Of a DNA stretch of 17,500 bases, positions 14,690-17,500 are shown piece after piece. Source of the stretch: an uncultured Eubacteriales bacterium (GTDB lineage: Bacteria; Bacillota; Clostridia; Oscillospirales; Acutalibacteraceae); contig ONWI01000130.1 of assembly GCA_900321515.1 (NCBI GenBank), forward strand, positions 1-17,500, given 5' to 3'. The position numbers and the translations under genes are program-made. Below the pieces are notes generated by a model, which was given only the letters and a program-made list of their open reading frames with translations, did no database searches and was not told where the DNA came from. Positions within the stretch are counted from its first letter, which is position 1, and each line of letters starts with the position of its first letter.

Positions 14690-14718
14690 ATTATATACCA
14701 AAATAATACGTATGTCAA
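14690..14718 (-). promoter_or_regulatory. Consensus promoter of pssA-DUF4003
   Basis: On the minus strand TTGACA (14718-14713) and TATAAT (14695-14690) are separated by exactly 17 nt, matching the sigma-A consensus at all twelve positions. The predicted start is near 14683, leaving a leader of about 150 nt before ATG 14534. Confidence 0.92.
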
Positions 14719-14850
14719 TGAGAATATTGACCTGCTGTAGTTTTTTTATTTTTTGAAGTACATGTCACCCGATTATTCGATGTTGACTTTATCCGCAATG
14801 TATCTTTGACCTTTTTGCGGAAAATATGATTTGAGGTTGAGTATTATCAA

Positions 14851-15912
14851 ATGGCTAAGCTACTAAAAATCAGTGACAAATACAAAAAAATATTCTGGGC
14901 TGTATTTTCACCGCTACTCGCCCTGCTGACAGTGTGGGCTCTTTTAAAACAGAATAAGAACGTTTCCCTGAAAGCCATTATCCACACAGCTGTCGGCGCG
15001 GATAAATTCTGGTTTTTGTTGGCGGTGTTGAGTTCCTTATTATATATCGTTTTCGAGGGCTTCGCCCTTTGCTCTATTCTCAGGGGCGCGGGATTCAGAC
15101 CAAAGCAGAGAAACGGCTTTCTTTACAGCACGGCTGACATCTATTTTTCCGCGATCACTCCTTCCGCTACCGGCGGACAGCCTGCCTGTGCTTATTTTAT
15201 GCTCCGTGACGGCATTTCCGGCGGTGTGACTACCGCAGTTCTCCTGCTCAATGTCATGATGTACACATTATCAATTGTTGCGCTGGGCATAATATCCGTG
15301 ATAATATGTCCGAATTCATTTGCTCAGTTCGGGCTGCCGGCTAAGCTGCTTATTATCGGAGGAGCAACTGTTCAGCTTATTCTGACGGCATTTTTTATTG
15401 CTATATTAAAAAACGGCGATTTTATTTTTGATTTACTCTCAAGATCGGTTTCGTTTTTGGGCAGAAAAAAAATCATCCGCAACACAAAAAAGCCTCTTGA
15501 CAAGCTTAAAAAGGCACAGGCGGATTACACCGCTTGTTCGCAGCTTTTCTCCCGGAATTACAAGCTGCTCTTTACGGCTTTTTTCTGGAATTTTCTTCAG
15601 AGGCTCTCACAGATTTTGGTTTCCGCACTCCTCTTCATCTCGATTGGAGGCAATCCCGAACTCAGCACGGATATTTTTGCCAAGCAATGCCTGATTACCA
15701 TTGGGTACAATTTTGTACCTCTGCCTGGTGCTATGGGAGTTGCCGATTATCTGATGCTTAACGGCTTTTCAGGGCTTATGGATCGTCAGATGGCTTTTCA
15801 TCTGGAAATGCTCAGCCGCGGTATGACATTCTATATCTGCGTGTCGCTCAGCGGACTGGTCACTTTCGCAGGCTATCTCTTCAAAAGAAAAAGGAGAAGA
15901 AGGAAAACATGA
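14851..15912 (+). CDS. LPG-synthase-TM family membrane protein (MprF flippase-like)
   Basis: This 353-residue integral membrane protein has about seven to eight TM segments and matches the lysylphosphatidylglycerol-synthase TM region family (PF03706/UPF0104). Its two landmarks are TPSATGGQP (103-111) in a membrane-proximal position and FVPLPGAMGVAD (288-299), the family's P(I/L)PGGxGVxE block. It lacks the C-terminal aminoacyltransferase domain of MprF, so it is the stand-alone flippase-like form, expected to move or bind a lipid in the cytoplasmic membrane. The C-terminus is a basic tail (FKRKRRRRKT). ATG 14851 is preceded by a distant GAGG (14833-14836), a weak site. Its stop overlaps the next start as ATGA (15909-15912), so it is probably translationally coupled to the PAP2 gene. 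Confidence 0.85.
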   Translation: MAKLLKISDKYKKIFWAVFSPLLALLTVWALLKQNKNVSLKAIIHTAVGADKFWFLLAVLSSLLYIVFEGFALCSILRGAGFRPKQRNGFLYSTADIYFSAITPSATGGQPACAYFMLRDGISGGVTTAVLLLNVMMYTLSIVALGIISVIICPNSFAQFGLPAKLLIIGGATVQLILTAFFIAILKNGDFIFDLLSRSVSFLGRKKIIRNTKKPLDKLKKAQADYTACSQLFSRNYKLLFTAFFWNFLQRLSQILVSALLFISIGGNPELSTDIFAKQCLITIGYNFVPLPGAMGVADYLMLNGFSGLMDRQMAFHLEMLSRGMTFYICVSLSGLVTFAGYLFKRKRRRRKT

Positions 15913-16619
15913 AATTATTCAGACTGTTTTTTCCGGAAAAGCTTAAGCTTCACGGCTGGATAGCAATCGCGGCTGTTATTCTCATGAACACTATTGTTTA
16001 CTACGGCAGCAGATTGCTTACTTCTTCCTCCTATCATTACGACTTTACCACTTCGCTTGATAGCAGGATTATGTTTATTCCAGCATTTATTCTTATTTAC
16101 GGTCTGTTAGGATATGCTCAGTGGATCTTTGGCTACTACTGGTCCGCGTGCGAAGACAAAAAAACCGTCTTATTCATCTTCGGCGCAGAGATAATTGCAA
16201 AGATCCCTTCGATGATTATTTTTCTGATGATTCCTACTACTATGACAAGACCGGATATTATCGGCACCGATTTATTCAGTCTCCTTGTCAGGTCACTGTA
16301 TGTTATGGATACTCCGGATAATCTTTTCCCATCGTTCCATGTGCTCGAAAGCTACATGCTGCTCAGAACGCTGCCCCTGCTGAAAAAAGCCCCGAAGTGG
16401 TACAGGATGCTTACGCCTATTGTCTCTCCTTTGGTGATCATTTCTATTCTGTTCGTCAAACAACACCTCATTGTGGATATTCTCGGAGGCATTGCGGTTT
16501 GTGAATTCGGTCTGCTGACCATGAATATAATTTACGCCGCTGTGGCAAACAGCCCAAGGAAAGACATCATCATCAGTAAACTGAAAAAAGCCGCGTCTCT
16601 TTATCCTGCACAGAATTAA
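15909..16619 (+). CDS. PAP2-superfamily membrane phosphatase/phosphotransferase
   Basis: The 236-residue multi-TM protein belongs to the type 2 phosphatidic acid phosphatase superfamily. Visible parts of the active site are R114-P115 (MTRPD), the PSFH motif at 141-144, and H186 followed by D190 (KQHLIVD). The arginine of the canonical SRx5H motif is not conserved: Ser179 is present, but Ile180 follows, and Lys184 may take part of its role, as I recall for the Aur1/Ipt1-like branch. Possible substrates are a phosphatidate, a polyprenyl diphosphate or a head-group transfer; the sequence does not decide. Its start overlaps the flippase-like gene's stop by 4 nt, and a bidirectional terminator follows 20 nt after its own stop. 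Confidence 0.85.
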   Translation: MKLFRLFFPEKLKLHGWIAIAAVILMNTIVYYGSRLLTSSSYHYDFTTSLDSRIMFIPAFILIYGLLGYAQWIFGYYWSACEDKKTVLFIFGAEIIAKIPSMIIFLMIPTTMTRPDIIGTDLFSLLVRSLYVMDTPDNLFPSFHVLESYMLLRTLPLLKKAPKWYRMLTPIVSPLVIISILFVKQHLIVDILGGIAVCEFGLLTMNIIYAAVANSPRKDIIISKLKKAASLYPAQN

Positions 16620-16639
16620 AAAGCCTGCTATAAAAAACT

Positions 16640-16688
16640 AAAAATCCTCGCTTTTGTCTTAACAATGACGCAAAGCGAGGATTTTTTT
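16640..16688. terminator. Bidirectional terminator between PAP2 and CpsB-like genes
   Basis: AAAAATCCTCGCTTT (16640-16654) is perfectly complementary to AAAGCGAGGATTTTT (16672-16686), with two more T on the plus strand. An inner GTC/GAC can extend the stem. T runs are present on both strands, so it ends both the plus-strand PAP2 unit and the minus-strand phosphatase gene that converge here. Confidence 0.96.
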
Positions 16689-16701
16689 ATCGGACAAATC
16701 A

Positions 16702-17388
16702 TTAATCAAAGAGCGATCTCACGATGTGATTGGGTTCGTAATCTTTGAGGTGCTTGTGCAGCAGATCGAAATTCGGTTTCCTGTAACGGCTGTTATGACA
16801 GTCCGTGCCGAATACTATCGGATAATCGTCCCTAATAAACGGTTTGATCATCCTTCTTGACTTCCAGCCGGTAAAGACCGATGTGTTGAACTGAAATACC
16901 GCGTCAGGTATATTCAGAATGTCATTGTAGTCGGCGGAACTGAATATATCTATATACCGGTCAAGATGCGCTATGATTATCTGCTTTTTGGTGCGATAGC
17001 TTATCTCCTCTATCTCCTCCCCCATCCATTTGCGGTATTTCTCATATGGGATCTCAAGAAGAATTGTATTCATCTGCTGATTTGCAAGAAGCTCAATGTC
17101 CGGCGTATCACACAGATTATGTTCCAGCGCTATCTCAGCCGCAAGCATTATGTTGGGCATCTCTTCAAACGCGCCGCAGTTCTTAAGCTTGTCGTATGCG
17201 GCACTCCGCCGCTCAAGGAATTTTTTGACGCTCATTTCGTGCCTTCTGTAGTGGGGAGTCGCTACAATATTCCGCACGCCCTGCGACATCTGCATTTCTA
17301 TCAGCTTGACGCTCTCTTCAATGTTTGCGGCGCCGTCATCTATTCCCGGCAGAACATGACAGTGAAAATCTGTATCAAAGAAATTCAT
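16702..17388 (-). CDS. CpsB/YwqE-type PHP-domain tyrosine-protein phosphatase
   Basis: This manganese-dependent protein tyrosine phosphatase of the polymerase-and-histidinol-phosphatase fold is usually paired with a bacterial tyrosine kinase that controls capsule or exopolysaccharide export. The 228-residue product has the metal ligands in order: FHCH (H9, H11) in DFHCHVLPGIDDGA, H46 in ATPHY, E85 in AAEIAL, H141 in IIAHLDRY, and D196/H198 in GTDCH. HLDRY stands where HPERY is usual, and GTDCH where SDAH is usual; the metal-binding residues remain. GAGGGGGA (17393-17400) lies 5 nt before ATG 17388. No kinase, chain-length regulator or glycosyltransferase lies in the window to the left. Genes further right are unknown. 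Its 5' region abuts the palindromic repeat starting at 17401. Confidence 0.9.
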   Translation of the reverse strand: MNFFDTDFHCHVLPGIDDGAANIEESVKLIEMQMSQGVRNIVATPHYRRHEMSVKKFLERRSAAYDKLKNCGAFEEMPNIMLAAEIALEHNLCDTPDIELLANQQMNTILLEIPYEKYRKWMGEEIEEISYRTKKQIIIAHLDRYIDIFSSADYNDILNIPDAVFQFNTSVFTGWKSRRMIKPFIRDDYPIVFGTDCHNSRYRKPNFDLLHKHLKDYEPNHIVRSLFD

Positions 17389-17400
17389 ATTATCCCCCTC

Positions 17401-17500
17401 TTAGAGCCTGTTTAGATTCTCCGCGTATGCGGATTGCGCCGTCAGATTTTTCGCCAGATGAAGCCAAAACCGCAGGCAATACTTTGTGTATTAACGAGGA
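17401..17500. repeat. Dispersed palindromic repeat, copy B (cut by the window end)
   Basis: It begins TTAGAGCCTG, the same 10 nt that begin copy A when read from its right end (11100 backwards). It shares CTCCGCGT..GCGGATTGCGC (17419-17438) and the core GCCAAAACCG..GGCAATACTTTGTGTATT (17463-17492) with copy A. CAATAC/GTATT forms the apex of the fold. The second arm lies beyond the window. Compared with copy A it lacks the internal 23-bp palindrome found at 10932-10954. The element begins directly at the ribosome-binding site of the CpsB-like gene. Confidence 0.85.

Larger units (their letters stand above)
14535..14850. other. Divergent regulatory interval between pssA and the flippase-like gene
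   Basis: These 316 nt hold no gene. They contain the two divergent promoters and the near-palindrome listed separately. On the plus-strand side, the leader of about 165 nt has two small hairpins: GTCAAT/ATTGAC (14714-14719/14726-14731), followed 9 nt later by a T-rich tract starting at 14741, and CCGCAA/TTGCGG (14793-14798/14815-14820). The T-rich tract after the first hairpin hints at attenuation, but the gap makes a true terminator doubtful. On the minus side the pssA leader of about 150 nt shows nothing recognisable beyond the near-palindrome. Confidence 0.5.

Noticed and set aside
14714..14752. Possible transcription attenuator in the flippase-like leader
   Set aside because: The GTCAAT/ATTGAC stem has only six AT-rich pairs and the T tract starts 9 nt after it, so it was not listed as a terminator.
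10897..17500. CRISPR array or integrated mobile element spanning the two repeats
   Set aside because: There are only two copies, 6 kb apart, with ordinary chromosomal genes between them and no cas, integrase or transposase gene.

Overview
The window looks like chromosome of an anaerobic Firmicute of the Clostridia, most likely an Oscillospiraceae/Ruminococcaceae-type gut bacterium. The grounds are the nadK-argR-recN order, a reverse-type rubrerythrin, a DUF4003 protein, a clostridial-style PssA, strong Gram-positive Shine-Dalgarno sites, some TTG/GTG starts, and intergenic long-palindrome repeats of a kind I associate with that group. Taxonomy is inference. I see no rRNA, tRNA, CRISPR array, transposase, phage gene or recognisable defence system.

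Layout, left to right. Positions 1-320 are a palindrome-rich, gene-free stretch. Positions 321-3398 (+) hold NAD kinase, the arginine repressor ArgR and the DNA-repair ATPase RecN, closed by a long hairpin. Positions 3592-6981 (+) hold a 1129-residue signalling protein with its own near-consensus promoter and a terminator: a degenerate STAND/AAA_16-like N-terminus, a helical TPR-like middle, a GAF-like region and a C-terminal GGDEF domain. Then come a reverse rubrerythrin (7220-7762, +) and an M3-family oligopeptidase (7878-9572, +), each followed by a terminator.

From 9577 to 14534 genes run on the minus strand. A consensus promoter at 12709-12737 drives a YwaF/TMEM164-family membrane protein and a LiaF-like four-TM protein. 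A 199-bp palindromic repeat and a terminator-like hairpin follow. Next are a calcineurin-like phosphoesterase and a small lipoprotein. A second minus-strand unit, pssA and a DUF4003 gene (14534 to 12866), starts at a perfect TTGACA-N17-TATAAT promoter and ends in a clear terminator.

On the other side of that promoter, divergently, lie an LPG-synthase-TM (MprF flippase-like) membrane protein and a PAP2-family phosphatase that overlap by 4 nt (14851-16619, +). The two divergent promoters start almost at the same base, each lies in the other's early transcribed region, and a 20-bp near-palindrome overlaps one -35 box. The last gene (16702-17388, -) is a CpsB/YwqE-type PHP-domain phosphatase. Its ribosome-binding site abuts a second copy of the palindromic repeat, which runs off the window.

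Biologically, the right half concentrates membrane-lipid and envelope functions (PssA, flippase-like protein, PAP2, YwaF/TMEM164, LiaF-like, CpsB-like), and the left half is housekeeping, oxidative stress and probable c-di-GMP signalling. The points most worth a second look are the shared divergent lipid promoter, the GGDEF protein with a ruined P-loop, and the dispersed palindrome family.
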